From positions 1 through 41,726 of the forward strand of contig JAITSS010000026.1 of the NCBI GenBank assembly GCA_031287565.1: DNA of 41,726 nucleotides. The letters run 5' to 3'. A model generated the notes under the pieces. The model was not told where the DNA came from. It searched no databases and saw nothing but the letters and a program-made list of their open reading frames with translations. Shown in pieces: positions 31,819 through 41,617 of the stretch. A program made the translations under genes and the position numbers. Numbering within the stretch: the stretch's first letter is position 1; every line of letters begins with the position of its first letter. This stretch comes from Desulfobulbaceae bacterium. Lineage in GTDB: Bacteria > Desulfobacterota > Desulfobulbia > Desulfobulbales > Desulfocapsaceae.

Positions 31819-33747
31819 ATGATGTCCGCGAGAAAAAAAATGCTGAGTCTGCCGTTTCTGTTTTGTGCGATGTTGCTTACATCGTGCGGTTCGCATCAAG
31901 CTGCGGACGACGGCCAGGCCGCCGCTGATATGGCGACACCGGCAGCGGCGAAAGTAAAAAACGACAACGGCGATGCGCTACCGGTACAATTCCAATACCC
32001 ATCCTATGTTGTCGGCCAAGAGGATGCGGCGACCGCCGCTGAGACGGAACCGGTGATGAAGGTCGGCGCCAAAATTGAGACACGGCGCGAGCCACAGCCG
32101 CTGTGGACCATTATGAAAGGATTGGCGGACCTGAAAAGGATGAATGTTTCGTGGGCCAGCGATGTCAACCAAAACGCTTTGGTCGATGTCCATATCAACG
32201 CCAACGATGATTTTTATGACGCTATCAGCGATCTGCTACGCCAACTTGACTACTATTATGAGGTGAAAGGCAATACCATTGTCGTCAAGTATAAGGAAAC
32301 CCGCAGTTTTCAGATTGCCATGCCCTTCATCAAAACCCAGTACACCACCGGCGTGGGCGGCAATATGCTGGGCGGCGGCGACACATCAACGGATTTGAAC
32401 GGCACCATTCAGCTCAAAAGCACTGACAATCCTTTTGATGTCTGGGAAAACATTGAAACAAACCTGAAAGCCCTGCTCGGCATCTGGGCGTTGGATGCGG
32501 AAAATAAAGCAAAAACCGCATCGGAATCGTCCATGGACAATGCGGCCATCATTGAAAAATGCCAGCGCGACAATCCAAACGATCCAGCTATGCAGGAGAC
32601 TTGTGTTAAAACGCAGAAAGAATCGCGCGACAATATGGCCAAACTGCTTGGCGATGAGGACAAAAACCAAGCCGCGAAGAAAAACGACAAGAAGAGCGGC
32701 AGCGGGCAAAGCGAGAACGGCAACTACTATATCATTGATAAGCCGGTCGGCATTATTACTGTCAGCGCTCCACGTCCGCTTCTTGAAAAGATTGATGAAT
32801 ATTTCAACAATCTGAAGAAATCATTGTATCGCCAAGTATCGATAGAAGCGAAAATCATCGAAGTGCAGTTAAATGATAGTTCTTCGATTGGTATCAATTG
32901 GAATGCTGTTCTCAGTAATTTTTCGGCGCTGAACGGCACCGTCAATTTTGGCGCTGACGGGCAAGTGTACCCCTATGTTTCGGCGGTCGGTAGAGGGCGC
33001 GTCTATGGATACACAGATGGTTCAAATGTTCTCCATCCACTCAAAACGGATGCGGATGGCAATGATACGAACGTTGTGGATACTACAATGAATCGTGCGA
33101 TTCTCGCCAGCACTGCATTGCAAGACCCTGGCCGTTTCATTTCGAGCGTTGTGTTACAGTCAGTTCCGTTTACCGCAATGATAAACGCCTTGAAAACTGA
33201 AGGGCAAACCAAGGTTCTGTCCAGCCCGAAACTCAGTGTGATGAACGGTCAACCGGCGATGATCTCCGTGGGCAGAAACTACACATATATCGATTCGATA
33301 GATGTCGATGTTGACGATGAAACCGGAGATAAAACCTATACGGTTGAAACGGAGCGTTTATTATCTGGCCTCGGCATGTCGCTGACCGCCACCATTCTTG
33401 GTGACGACGAAATCATTCTGAATCTTGTGCCGGTCACTTCCGAGCTGGTCCCTTCGGCCAGCTCGGCGACTTCTCCCGATGAGCCTATTTATTCCAAATC
33501 AATTGGCGCTGACGGCGCTTCCGTTGGGCTACCGGTTATGAACGTCCGCGAGATGAGCACTACGGTGAAAATCAGAGACGGTGAAATGCTGGCCATCGGC
33601 GGCTTAATCTCCGAAACAGATGGCAAAGAAGGCAACTTCGCGCCGATTCTCGGCAGTATTCCGATCATCAGATACCTATTCGGCTATGAAACCAAGCAGA
33701 AGAAGAAAAATGAATTGATCATTTTATTGAAGCCGAAGATCATTTAA
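31819..33747 (+). CDS. Secretin lipoprotein (PilQ/MshL type)
   Basis: A 642-residue outer-membrane protein that should form the multimeric pore for the pilus. The signal peptide ends in a lipobox, LLTSCGS. N-domains follow (LWTIMKGLADLKRMNVSWAS, LLRQLDYYYEVKGNTIVVKY), then a charged linker (GDEDKNQAAKKNDKKSGSGQ). The secretin domain runs from about residue 340: QVSIEAKIIEVQLNDSSSIG, TKVLSSPKLSVMNGQPAMIS, LILNLVPV-like sequence and the C-terminal EMLAIGGLISETDGKEGNFA / PILGSIPIIRYLFGYETKQK / KNELIILLKPKII. MshL-type proteins are lipoproteins with this layout. The start is set by GAGGGAAAGG before tandem ATGs (31819, 31822). Confidence 0.92.
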   Translation: MMSARKKMLSLPFLFCAMLLTSCGSHQAADDGQAAADMATPAAAKVKNDNGDALPVQFQYPSYVVGQEDAATAAETEPVMKVGAKIETRREPQPLWTIMKGLADLKRMNVSWASDVNQNALVDVHINANDDFYDAISDLLRQLDYYYEVKGNTIVVKYKETRSFQIAMPFIKTQYTTGVGGNMLGGGDTSTDLNGTIQLKSTDNPFDVWENIETNLKALLGIWALDAENKAKTASESSMDNAAIIEKCQRDNPNDPAMQETCVKTQKESRDNMAKLLGDEDKNQAAKKNDKKSGSGQSENGNYYIIDKPVGIITVSAPRPLLEKIDEYFNNLKKSLYRQVSIEAKIIEVQLNDSSSIGINWNAVLSNFSALNGTVNFGADGQVYPYVSAVGRGRVYGYTDGSNVLHPLKTDADGNDTNVVDTTMNRAILASTALQDPGRFISSVVLQSVPFTAMINALKTEGQTKVLSSPKLSVMNGQPAMISVGRNYTYIDSIDVDVDDETGDKTYTVETERLLSGLGMSLTATILGDDEIILNLVPVTSELVPSASSATSPDEPIYSKSIGADGASVGLPVMNVREMSTTVKIRDGEMLAIGGLISETDGKEGNFAPILGSIPIIRYLFGYETKQKKKNELIILLKPKII

Positions 33748-33806
33748 TAAATTTATCCTGTTTTTAAGAAGCTAAGCGACGAAATCTCTACTTGAGAGGA
33801 AAGGAT

Positions 33807-34817
33807 ATGAAGAGTGTTACTCAGGTTGTGTTCGCGATTTGCGCCCTGCTACTTGGTGGTTGTGGTCACACGGTGGTTGAAACACTGAGAGTGCCGCAGA
33901 CACCAACCGTTGACGCGGCGGGTAATGGAAAAACCGTGGTCGTCTTGCCCTTTGCTGATTATTCACAGGGCGATTCCGTCGCCTCGGCGGAACGACGTAG
34001 CATGATGATTACTGAAAGCATCACCGACAAACTATCGGCTAACGGTTTTTCTCTGCCAGTGCAAGAGGATGTTTTTGAATATCTGGTCGCCGAACATGTC
34101 ATCAATCCGGTATCCTACACCGGTAGCGCTTCGACTTCGCTTAATTATGAATTAACTGGCGACTGGTCGAATACGATGAAGAAGGAAATCTCTGGTTATC
34201 TTGAGACGGAAAAAAGAGACAGCATGGCGGCGGCTGGCGCGCCTGGCGCCCATGGTCTGACGGCGGCGACCATCGCCAAAATCGGGCGCGAATTCGGCGC
34301 TGATTACGTTGTGCGTGGACGCATCCTCGAATTCAAAACCCGCGATGAAGGCACTTGGGAACCGTGGAAACGCGGCGTTATCCCGTTCATCATGCGCGGT
34401 AGTAACCGTATACTGTTTGGCTATGCCGATTCCGCTGAATACGACGAGGACAATGCATCATTGGCTGGGATGATGGTTGGCGCCAGGGTTGGTTATGAAA
34501 CCCTACATTGGCCGAATGATGAATTCATGGGCATCGGCGCTTCCAACGATACCGACGCGGCCATCTGGGGCGCGGCGGGTTACGGGTTAGGCGGACGGAG
34601 CGCCGGGCACGCTGGATATATCGGCCAGGCATCGGTGCAGATGCGCATCTGGGTGCAGGAAGCCTCGACCGGCAATGTCATCTGGACAAACCGCGTCAGC
34701 GTCAAGGTCTCGCCGGAGTCTTTCTTCGCCGACAATCAGTATGACGTGCTGTTTAACCAGGCCATCAATCAATGCGTCAACAGCCTTATTGACAATTTTA
34801 TCACCACCGGTTTGTAA
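33807..34817 (+). CDS. CsgG/LpoB-like lipoprotein of the pil operon
   Basis: A 336-residue lipoprotein: signal peptide with lipobox LLLGGC, then a TolB-N-like fold (GKTVVVLPFADYSQGDSVAS, MITESITDKLSANGFSLPVQ, EFGADYVVRGRILEFKTRDE, VQMRIWVQEASTGNVIWTNR). The pattern of a short-lived ADYVVRGRI strand and a late W(T/R)-containing beta hairpin is typical of CsgG, LpoB and related outer-membrane lipoproteins. It starts 59 bp after the secretin gene with a good GAGAGGAAAGG, and is followed by the operon's terminator, so it belongs to the pilus locus, perhaps helping assemble or stabilise the secretin (inference). Confidence 0.75.
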   Translation: MKSVTQVVFAICALLLGGCGHTVVETLRVPQTPTVDAAGNGKTVVVLPFADYSQGDSVASAERRSMMITESITDKLSANGFSLPVQEDVFEYLVAEHVINPVSYTGSASTSLNYELTGDWSNTMKKEISGYLETEKRDSMAAAGAPGAHGLTAATIAKIGREFGADYVVRGRILEFKTRDEGTWEPWKRGVIPFIMRGSNRILFGYADSAEYDEDNASLAGMMVGARVGYETLHWPNDEFMGIGASNDTDAAIWGAAGYGLGGRSAGHAGYIGQASVQMRIWVQEASTGNVIWTNRVSVKVSPESFFADNQYDVLFNQAINQCVNSLIDNFITTGL

Positions 34818-34847
34818 TAAAAGAAGCATTCCACAGCAAGTGCGCCG

Positions 34848-34879
34848 GGGCGGTTCATAAAACGAACCGCCCTTTTTTT
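34848..34879 (+). terminator. Strong intrinsic terminator of the pil operon
   Basis: GGGCGGTTC (34848-34856) and GAACCGCCC (34864-34872) form a perfect 9-bp stem with a 7-base loop, followed directly by seven T. It lies 31 bp after the lipoprotein stop codon. Confidence 0.93.
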
Positions 34880-34949
34880 ATTTTCGACGCGGCATCGTCC
34901 ATATCGAATTGATTGCATGATGCCCGTTGCGGCTCCGATGCGGTAAACC

Positions 34950-35813
34950 ATGATCGCGATTTACGACCGCATTACCTGGCTCTTCGACCCACTGCACCAC
35001 TTGTGGGAACACGAGAAGATGAACCGGAAAATCTCCGTGGCCTTAATCTTCTTTTTCCTGGCCGGTCTGGCGCTGATTGAGCTGAATCGCTTTACTTTTC
35101 TGCCCCCCTGGTTGGCCGCGATTACGCCTAACAATCATTTTCGCGCTGTGCAATTCGCCTTTTCCGTGGTGCTGCTCCAGGAAGTCATCAGTCTCATTTT
35201 CACCATACCATGCTCCTTCAGCCGCTCGGTCGGTAAGCAATTTGAAATTCTCGCCTTGATCCTTCTGCGCAACGCCTTCAAAGAACTGGCGGCTTTTCCT
35301 GAACCCATCGTTTTTATCGGCAACGAGATGGCGGTATTGCGCATACTTTCAGACGGTTTTGGCGCGCTCTTTCTTTTCACCCTGCTGGGTTTTTACTATC
35401 GCATTCAGCCCAAAGGCGGCGAAGGCAAACTCGCTGCGGTCGCTCTGTATCAGTTTGTCGCTGCTAAAAAAGGTATCGCTCTGGTTTTATTAGCTATTTT
35501 TGTCATTATGGGCGCGCGTAACGGCTGGCTGATGATGATGGATCGGCATGGAGAAGAATTTCTGCACAGCTTTTACACCATTCTGATTCTGACTGACATT
35601 CTCCTGGTTTTACTGGCCCAGTGTTTCCAACCCACATTCTACGCCGTGTTCCGCAATTCCGGTTTCGCCCTTTCCACCTTGATTATCCGCCTGACTCTGG
35701 CCGCGCCGCCGTTTTACAATGTGTCACTGGGCCTGGCGGCGGTGCTCTTTGCCATTTTCTTGAGCCAGGCCAGCAACATCCTGTTTCAGAAAAAATCAGA
35801 CATTTCGCCCTAA
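34950..35813 (+). CDS. Polytopic membrane protein of unknown function
   Basis: A 287-residue protein with about six or seven hydrophobic segments, for example ISVALIFFFLAGLALIEL, FRAVQFAFSVVLLQEVISLI, GIALVLLAIFVIMGARNGWL and SLGLAAVLFAIFLSQASNIL. A polar start (MIAIYDRITWLFDPLHHLWE) precedes the first span. The middle has RSVGKQFEILALILLRNAFK, which is unusually polar for a membrane protein and may be a functional loop. No transporter or enzyme family is recognised. It lies between the pil terminator and an MFS gene 44 bp downstream, and may be cotranscribed with the latter. Confidence 0.7.
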   Translation: MIAIYDRITWLFDPLHHLWEHEKMNRKISVALIFFFLAGLALIELNRFTFLPPWLAAITPNNHFRAVQFAFSVVLLQEVISLIFTIPCSFSRSVGKQFEILALILLRNAFKELAAFPEPIVFIGNEMAVLRILSDGFGALFLFTLLGFYYRIQPKGGEGKLAAVALYQFVAAKKGIALVLLAIFVIMGARNGWLMMMDRHGEEFLHSFYTILILTDILLVLLAQCFQPTFYAVFRNSGFALSTLIIRLTLAAPPFYNVSLGLAAVLFAIFLSQASNILFQKKSDISP

Positions 35814-35857
35814 TTGTTCGTCAGACAAACCAAGCGCGGCCATGCTGCGGCCACACC

Positions 35858-37012
35858 ATGTCAACCAATCTGAAAGTCCTCTTCGCCTTAACCCTGGCAC
35901 ATTTCTCTGGCGATTTTTATTGCTCCTACGTCAATCCGCTCTTTCCTCTTTTCGTCGATAAACTGCATCTGACCCTGGCCGAGGTCGGCATTATCGCCGG
36001 AACTATGCGAATGCTGGCCTTCATCGTTCAGCCCTGCGTCGGCTACCTGGCCGACCGCTATCAAAGCCGCGTGTTTATCTTCAGCGGCGTGCTTTTCGCC
36101 GTGTGCTTTATCCCGATGAGTGGGCTGGCGAACGGATTCTGGCCGCTGTTATGCGCGGTCGCTCTCGGCTCCATTGGTTCGTCGATGTTTCATCCATCTG
36201 TGACCGGCATGGTGCCCTTGTATGCTGGGCGCCGCAAGGGCTTATCAATGTCGATTTTTAATGCCGGCGGCTCACTGGGCTTCGCGCTTGGGCCGATGTT
36301 CATCGCCTGGTATGTCAGCCGCTACGGCCTCGAAGCCACGCCGTGGACCATGGTCGGGGGCCTCGTCGCCCTTTTGTCCTTGTGGCGGCTCATCCCAAAA
36401 CCCAAAAGCGAAGGAATGCGCGACTTCGGTTTCATCGGTGCCATCAAAGAAAGCCTCGGCCCAGCTTGGAAAACCGTGGCCCTGATCTGGTTGGTGATGT
36501 TCCTGCGCGCCGTCACCGGCCAAGCGTTTCTCACCTTCATCCCGGTTTTATTTGTCAAAGAAGGCTTCAGTGTCGTCGCCGTCGGCGCGATGTATTCGAT
36601 CTTCACTGTCGCCGGAGTTTTCAGCGGCCTCGTGGCCGGTCTGGCCGCCGACCGTTTCGGCTACAAACCGGTGCTGCTGTTCATTTTTTTCGTCAGCACT
36701 CCGGCCTTATGGCTGTTCCTGCATCTGGAAGCGGTGTTCGTCTACGCCGGGGCGTTCCTGGCCGGGGGATTCATCCTCGCCGCGATGCCCCTGGGCGTTT
36801 CCATGGCCCAGATTATCGCCCCCAAAGGACGATCAATGATCGCCAGCCTGATGATGGGATTCGCCTACGGACTCGGCGGATTCATCACCCCATTCGTCGG
36901 TAAGTTAGCTGATCAGTATGGCATTCGCCCGGTGCTCTTCGCCATTGCCTGCGTGCCGCTTCTGACTCTGCCGATTATCGCCTGCCTGCCACCAGTGAAG
37001 AGCGGCGATTGA
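35858..37012 (+). CDS. MFS transporter, fosmidomycin-resistance (Fsr) type
   Basis: A 384-residue, 12-span major facilitator. The N-terminus MSTNLKVLFALTLAHFSGDF and the first half (YVNPLFPLFVDKLHLTLAEV, VGYLADRYQSRVFIFSG, GSSMFHPSVTGMVPLYAGRR) follow Fsr-type efflux proteins, including the family's FHP motif after TM4. The A-motif GYLADRYQSR between TM2 and TM3 is intact, and a second, degenerate copy AGLAADRFGYKP is in the second half. Substrate unknown. The ATG at 35858 was chosen because the long open frame upstream overlaps the preceding gene and is not hydrophobic. Confidence 0.88.
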   Translation: MSTNLKVLFALTLAHFSGDFYCSYVNPLFPLFVDKLHLTLAEVGIIAGTMRMLAFIVQPCVGYLADRYQSRVFIFSGVLFAVCFIPMSGLANGFWPLLCAVALGSIGSSMFHPSVTGMVPLYAGRRKGLSMSIFNAGGSLGFALGPMFIAWYVSRYGLEATPWTMVGGLVALLSLWRLIPKPKSEGMRDFGFIGAIKESLGPAWKTVALIWLVMFLRAVTGQAFLTFIPVLFVKEGFSVVAVGAMYSIFTVAGVFSGLVAGLAADRFGYKPVLLFIFFVSTPALWLFLHLEAVFVYAGAFLAGGFILAAMPLGVSMAQIIAPKGRSMIASLMMGFAYGLGGFITPFVGKLADQYGIRPVLFAIACVPLLTLPIIACLPPVKSGD

Positions 37013-37061
37013 GCCAGCGAAATTTTTCCATTTCCTCCTGACAAAATAGCCGACTCTCTGG

Positions 37062-37096
37062 CATCCGGTCATTTCTTGACATACAATGACCGGATG
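37062..37096. promoter_or_regulatory. Perfect 12-bp inverted repeat upstream of the PTS operon, candidate operator
   Basis: CATCCGGTCATT (37062-37073) and AATGACCGGATG (37085-37096) are exact reverse complements, 11 bp apart. The spacer contains TTGACA (37076-37081) and TACAAT runs from 37082, so promoter-like elements are embedded in the dyad. It lies 55 bp before the EIIA-HPr-EI start. No T-run follows, so it is unlikely to be the MFS terminator. A GlcNAc-responsive repressor is a reasonable guess. Confidence 0.6.
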
Positions 37097-37150
37097 ATGG
37101 CGTAGCGCAGTCCGCGATTACGAACGGAAAGTTTCTCTATGGAGGAAGAG

Positions 37151-39715
37151 ATGATGGCAAAAAAAGAGCTTCATCTGCTGGCGCCCCTGTCCGGGCCACT
37201 GATCCCACTTTCTGATATTCCTGACCCAACCTTTTCCCAGAAGATGGTCGGCGACGGCGTGTCGATCGACCCAATTGATGAAACCTTGGTCGCGCCCTGC
37301 GACGGTGTGGTGACGCTCTTGCACAAAGCCCATCATGCCCTAACTATCAAAACTCCGGAAGGCGTCGAAGTACTGATCCACATCGGTCTCGAAACTGTTG
37401 GCCTGAAGGGTGCCGGGTTCACAGCAAAAATTCAGGAGGGCGACGCGGTGCGAGCGGGCCAGGCACTGATCGCCTTCGACGCCGCCTATCTCGCCGAGCA
37501 CGCGGCAAGCCTCCTCACCCAGATGGTTATCACCAACGGCGAACAGGTCGTCGCCTATCACGCCGCCGACGGCAACGCCGAAGCCGGAAAAACCGTGGCC
37601 CTAACGCTGGAGCTGGCCGAATCCACCGCAAGCGCCAACACGATAAGCCGCGACGACAAAGCCGAATCCGACGAAATCATTGTTTTGAACCCACAGGGAT
37701 TGCACGCCAGGCCGACGGCGGTTCTGGCGGCAGCGGCCAAACACTTTCACTCGGATATTCGCCTGGTGAAGGGCGAAAAGAGCGTCAACGCCAAGAGCGT
37801 GGTGGCGGTGATGGGCTTGGACGTGCAACGGCACGACCGAATCAGCCTGACCGCCAGCGGCCCCGATGCCGACGCGGCCATCGCGGAAATCAGCCACATG
37901 ATCCGCACCGGCCTGGGCGAGAGCCTGCACGGCGGCCCGCAGGACGCGAAACCGCCCGCGCCGAAGAGCGACTTCCATCCGACCAAGGCCGAAAGCCGCC
38001 GCTCGGAGAATCCCGACGTTCTGTTGGGCGTCGCCGCCTCGCCAGGCTTGGTCGCCGGAACCGTCTTTCATCTGCGACAAGAAGAAATGGCAACCGCCGA
38101 ACAGGGGCGCGGCGCGCAAGAAGAAGCATCGGCGCTTTTGGCCGCCCTGGCCGGGGCCAAAAGCGATTTGGGCGAGTTGCAAAAAAAGCTGCGCCTGAAC
38201 GCCGATACCGGCAAAGCCGCCATCTTCGCGGCCCATCAGGAACTGCTTGAAGACCCGGAACTCTTGGAAATGGCCCAGACTGGCATCGCCCAGGGACAAA
38301 GCGCGGCCTTCGCCTGGAAAAAAGCCTTTACCAATCAGGCGGAAACCCTCAGCAGACTGAACAACGAGTTGCTGGCCGCCCGCGCCGCCGATATTAACGA
38401 TGTCGGGCGACGGGTCTTGACTCTTTTAAGCGGCGGCGCCAGCCAGACGGCGGAAATTCCCGCCGGTTCCATTCTCATCGCCGAAGACCTTGGCCCCTCG
38501 GACACCGCCCGGCTCGACCGCGCCAAGGTGTTGGGGTTTTGTACCACCGGCGGCAGCGCCACTTCACACGCCTCGATTTTGGCGCGGAGCATCGGCATCG
38601 CCGCCATTGCCGCCATCGACGAACGAGCGCTGGCATTGCCGAACGGCGCGTCAGTCGTGCTGAATGGCGACACCGGCGAACTGCGGCAAAATCCCAGCGA
38701 ACAAGAATTGGCCCGCGTCCGCGACCTGCAAGCCGAAACCGAACGCCGCCGCCAAGAGGAACAGGCAGTGGCGGCAACTCCAGCGGTTACACCCGATGGC
38801 CACCGCATCAAAGTGGTCGCCAATATCGGCAGCCTAAGCGAAGCAGAAGAGAGCGTCAGCCTGGGCGGCGAAGGCGTCGGCCTGTTGCGTTCGGAATTTC
38901 TCTTCCTGCAACGCGCTGAAGCGCCCAGCGAGGATGAACAGGGCGAGGTCTACGCCGCGATTGCCCAAGCTTTGGGCGGAGAGCGCGATCTGGTGGTGCG
39001 CACCCTGGATGTCGGCGGCGACAAGCCTTTAGCCTATCTGCCAATGGCTGCGGAAATCAATCCATTTTTAGGCGTGCGCGGCATCCGTATCAATCTGCTT
39101 GACGCTCATCTCCTGCGCGTCCAGGTACGGGCCATTCTGCGAGCCGCGCCCTTCACCCACCTGCACATCATGTTCCCAATGGTCTCAAGCATTGAGGAAT
39201 TACGCGAAGGCCGGGCGGTGGTGCTTGAGGAACAGAAAAATCTCGGTGTCGCCGAAAATGTGGCGATTGGCATCATGATCGAGGTGCCGTCCGCCGCCAT
39301 GCTCGCGGCGGGCCTGGCCAAAGAGGCCGATTTTTTCTCGATTGGCACCAATGATTTAACCCAATACACCCTGGCTATCGACCGCGGCCATCCCAAACTC
39401 GCGCCGTTTGCTTCGCCGCTCCATCCCGGCGTCCTGCATATGATCAAACGCACCGTCGAAGGGGCACATTCGCAGGGAAAATGGGTCGGGGTGTGCGGCG
39501 GTCTGGCCGGAGAAATTCCGGCGGTGCCGCTTCTGATTGGTTTGGGCGTCGATGAGCTTTCGGTCAGCGTGTCGGCGATTCCTTCGGTGAAAGCGGCGGC
39601 CAGGCGATATGCTCTTGCCGATTGTCAGACTTTGGCCAGACAGGCGCTCGCGGTCATGACGGTGGCCGAAGTACGCGCATTGTTAGCCGACTTTTCATCC
39701 ACCCATAACGCATAA
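37151..39715 (+). CDS. Fused PTS protein: EIIA(Glc-type)-HPr-Enzyme I
   Basis: An 854-residue fusion that carries phosphate from PEP to the sugar permease. EIIA (about 5-150) has both histidines, in HHALTI and [17 protein letters not shown] (H77). HPr (about 175-260) has [11 protein letters not shown] (H185) and the [14 protein letters not shown] region around the usual regulatory serine. Enzyme I (about 290-850) has [14 protein letters not shown] (H473), [38 protein letters not shown] and active-site Cys in GVCGGLAGE (C782). It resembles the NagF-type fusions beside nagE in other proteobacteria. The start at 37151 (or 37154) is preferred over the ATG at 37139 because the good GGAGG lies between them. 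Confidence 0.94.
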   Translation: MMAKKELHLLAPLSGPLIPLSDIPDPTFSQKMVGDGVSIDPIDETLVAPCDGVVTLLHKAHHALTIKTPEGVEVLIHIGLETVGLKGAGFTAKIQEGDAVRAGQALIAFDAAYLAEHAASLLTQMVITNGEQVVAYHAADGNAEAGKTVALTLELAESTASANTISRDDKAESDEIIVLNPQGLHARPTAVLAAAAKHFHSDIRLVKGEKSVNAKSVVAVMGLDVQRHDRISLTASGPDADAAIAEISHMIRTGLGESLHGGPQDAKPPAPKSDFHPTKAESRRSENPDVLLGVAASPGLVAGTVFHLRQEEMATAEQGRGAQEEASALLAALAGAKSDLGELQKKLRLNADTGKAAIFAAHQELLEDPELLEMAQTGIAQGQSAAFAWKKAFTNQAETLSRLNNELLAARAADINDVGRRVLTLLSGGASQTAEIPAGSILIAEDLGPSDTARLDRAKVLGFCTTGGSATSHASILARSIGIAAIAAIDERALALPNGASVVLNGDTGELRQNPSEQELARVRDLQAETERRRQEEQAVAATPAVTPDGHRIKVVANIGSLSEAEESVSLGGEGVGLLRSEFLFLQRAEAPSEDEQGEVYAAIAQALGGERDLVVRTLDVGGDKPLAYLPMAAEINPFLGVRGIRINLLDAHLLRVQVRAILRAAPFTHLHIMFPMVSSIEELREGRAVVLEEQKNLGVAENVAIGIMIEVPSAAMLAAGLAKEADFFSIGTNDLTQYTLAIDRGHPKLAPFASPLHPGVLHMIKRTVEGAHSQGKWVGVCGGLAGEIPAVPLLIGLGVDELSVSVSAIPSVKAAARRYALADCQTLARQALAVMTVAEVRALLADFSSTHNA

Positions 39716-39725
39716 GGAGGCGGCC

Positions 39726-41507
39726 ATGTTCAAAAACGCCTTTGGTTTTTTGCAGAAGATCGGCAAATCCCTGATGCTGCCGGTGGCGATTCTGCCGGTG
39801 GCCGGTATTCTTCTGGGCGTCGGCTCGTCGAATCTCGGTTGGATTCCCGATATTGTCTCGCAGATCATGCAGGCTGGCGGCAGCATCATCTTCGGCAATC
39901 TACCGCTGATTTTCGCGGTCGGCGTCGCCCTGGGCTTCACGGAAAACGACGGCACGGCGGCCTTGTCGGCGGTAGTCGGCTATTTGGTCATGGTCGCCAC
40001 CATGAGCATCATGGCCTTGAACGTTCTGCACCTCGACCCCGACCCGGCCCATGCCCAGGTGCAGATGATCGTCGGCCTGAAAAGCATCGACACCGGCGTG
40101 CTGGGCGGCATCATCATGGGCGGCGTGGCGGCGGCAATGTTCAACCGCTATTTTCGTATTGAATTGCCCAGCTATCTGGCTTTTTTCGCCGGAAAGCGCT
40201 TCGTGCCGATCATCACCGGCGTCATGGCGATTCTGGTCGGCGTCCTGCTGAGCTATATCTGGCCGCCGATTCAGGGACAAATCGCCAAATTCTCCAACTG
40301 GGCGGCCTACAGCAATCCAGTCCTGGCCGGTTCCATCTATGGATTGATTGAGCGTTTGCTGCTTCCTCTCGGTTTGCACCACGCCTGGAACGTGCCGTTT
40401 TTCTTCCAGATTGGCGATTATGTCAACCCGGCCAATCCCAGTGTCCATATCCACGGCGACATTAACCGCTTCTTCGCGGGCGACCCGACGGCGGGCATCC
40501 TGGCTGGCGGATTCCTCACCAAAATGTGGGGCTTACCGGCGGCGGCCATCGCCATCTGGCACTGCGCCAAACCGGAGCAACGCAAGGTGACGGGCGGCAT
40601 CATGCTATCGGCAGCCCTGACATCGTTTCTCACCGGCATCACCGAGCCTATCGAATTCGCCTTCATGTTCGTCGCGCCGATTCTCTATCTGCTGCACGCG
40701 GTTTTAACCGGCGTGGCCTTCGCCTTGATGAATCTGCTTGGCGCGAAAATGGGCTATACCTTTTCCCAGGGCGGCATTGACTTTCTTTTGTATTACGCCC
40801 GCGACACCAAACCATGGCTGACCTTCATCTGCGGGCCGATCTACGCGGTCGTCTACTACAGCCTGTTCCGCGCCTTAATTCCGATTCTGAATATCAAAAC
40901 CCCCGGACGCGAGGACGAAGCGGCAGTGACGGACGCGGCGGCCACGGCGGGCGGCGGCGGCATGGCCCAGCAGCTGGTGCTAGCCTTTGGCGGCAGAAGC
41001 AATATCACCAATCTTGACGCCTGTATTACGCGGCTGCGGGTCAGCGTCGCCGACCCGGCCAAGGTCAGCGCCGCGAATCTGAAGGGATTGGGCGCGGCGG
41101 GCGTGGTCGAAGCCGGTAACAGCGTACAGGCGATTTTCGGCACCCGCGCCGGGAATCTGATGACTGATATGCAAAGCTACATGAAAAACGCCGGGGCCGA
41201 GGCCGAATTACCCATCGACGACGCGGGCGCGGCGGCAGTGAGCGAAACGGCGACACCAGCGGCCAGCGCCATAATTGCCAAGGCGATTCCAGAAGAATGG
41301 GAACGCCTCTACTATATTTTAGGTGGCAAGGAAAACGTCGTCAGCCTGCGCCCGGCGGCCCACACCCGACTTTTGGTAAAGGTGAACGACCGCGCCCTGC
41401 TCCACCCCGACGAGGCCCGCTTGCAGGGAATGCCTTTTCTTTTCCCGGAAAAAGGCGGTGATTTGCAGGTGCTGGTTGGTTTGCCAGCGGCGCGGTTTCG
41501 TCTATGA
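39726..41507 (+). CDS. nagE: PTS permease EIICB, N-acetylglucosamine type, with a second degenerate EIIB domain
   Basis: A 593-residue membrane protein that imports and phosphorylates a sugar, most likely GlcNAc. EIIC (about 1-385): [20 protein letters not shown] at the start, [17 protein letters not shown], and [15 protein letters not shown] around the sugar-binding glutamate. EIIB (about 415-480) has the phosphorylated cysteine in [13 protein letters not shown] (C433). A second EIIB-like domain (about 520-593) reads [17 protein letters not shown]; the position of the catalytic Cys is Ala, so it cannot carry phosphate. EIIA is absent here and is supplied by the upstream fusion. AAGGAGG precedes the ATG, 10 bp after the upstream stop. 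Confidence 0.94.
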   Translation: MFKNAFGFLQKIGKSLMLPVAILPVAGILLGVGSSNLGWIPDIVSQIMQAGGSIIFGNLPLIFAVGVALGFTENDGTAALSAVVGYLVMVATMSIMALNVLHLDPDPAHAQVQMIVGLKSIDTGVLGGIIMGGVAAAMFNRYFRIELPSYLAFFAGKRFVPIITGVMAILVGVLLSYIWPPIQGQIAKFSNWAAYSNPVLAGSIYGLIERLLLPLGLHHAWNVPFFFQIGDYVNPANPSVHIHGDINRFFAGDPTAGILAGGFLTKMWGLPAAAIAIWHCAKPEQRKVTGGIMLSAALTSFLTGITEPIEFAFMFVAPILYLLHAVLTGVAFALMNLLGAKMGYTFSQGGIDFLLYYARDTKPWLTFICGPIYAVVYYSLFRALIPILNIKTPGREDEAAVTDAAATAGGGGMAQQLVLAFGGRSNITNLDACITRLRVSVADPAKVSAANLKGLGAAGVVEAGNSVQAIFGTRAGNLMTDMQSYMKNAGAEAELPIDDAGAAAVSETATPAASAIIAKAIPEEWERLYYILGGKENVVSLRPAAHTRLLVKVNDRALLHPDEARLQGMPFLFPEKGGDLQVLVGLPAARFRL

Positions 41508-41511
41508 AATG

Positions 41512-41580
41512 AGCAAATTTGATACCGGTTGGGTCATGGGTCAATATTCTGTGACTAAACCGGTATCGAATTTTGTTCAT
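41512..41580. terminator. Long inverted repeat between convergent genes, probable bidirectional terminator
   Basis: AAATTTGATACCGGTT (41515-41530) pairs with AACCGGTATCGAATTT (41558-41573), 15 of 16 matches, with weaker pairing extending outward (ATGAGC / GTTCAT). The loop is 27 bases. It sits just past the nagE stop and ahead of the 3' end of the opposite-strand gene. Confidence 0.5.
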
Positions 41581-41617
41581 ATTTTGCAAAAATAAATGTC
41601 ATAAGAACCAAAGGTAT

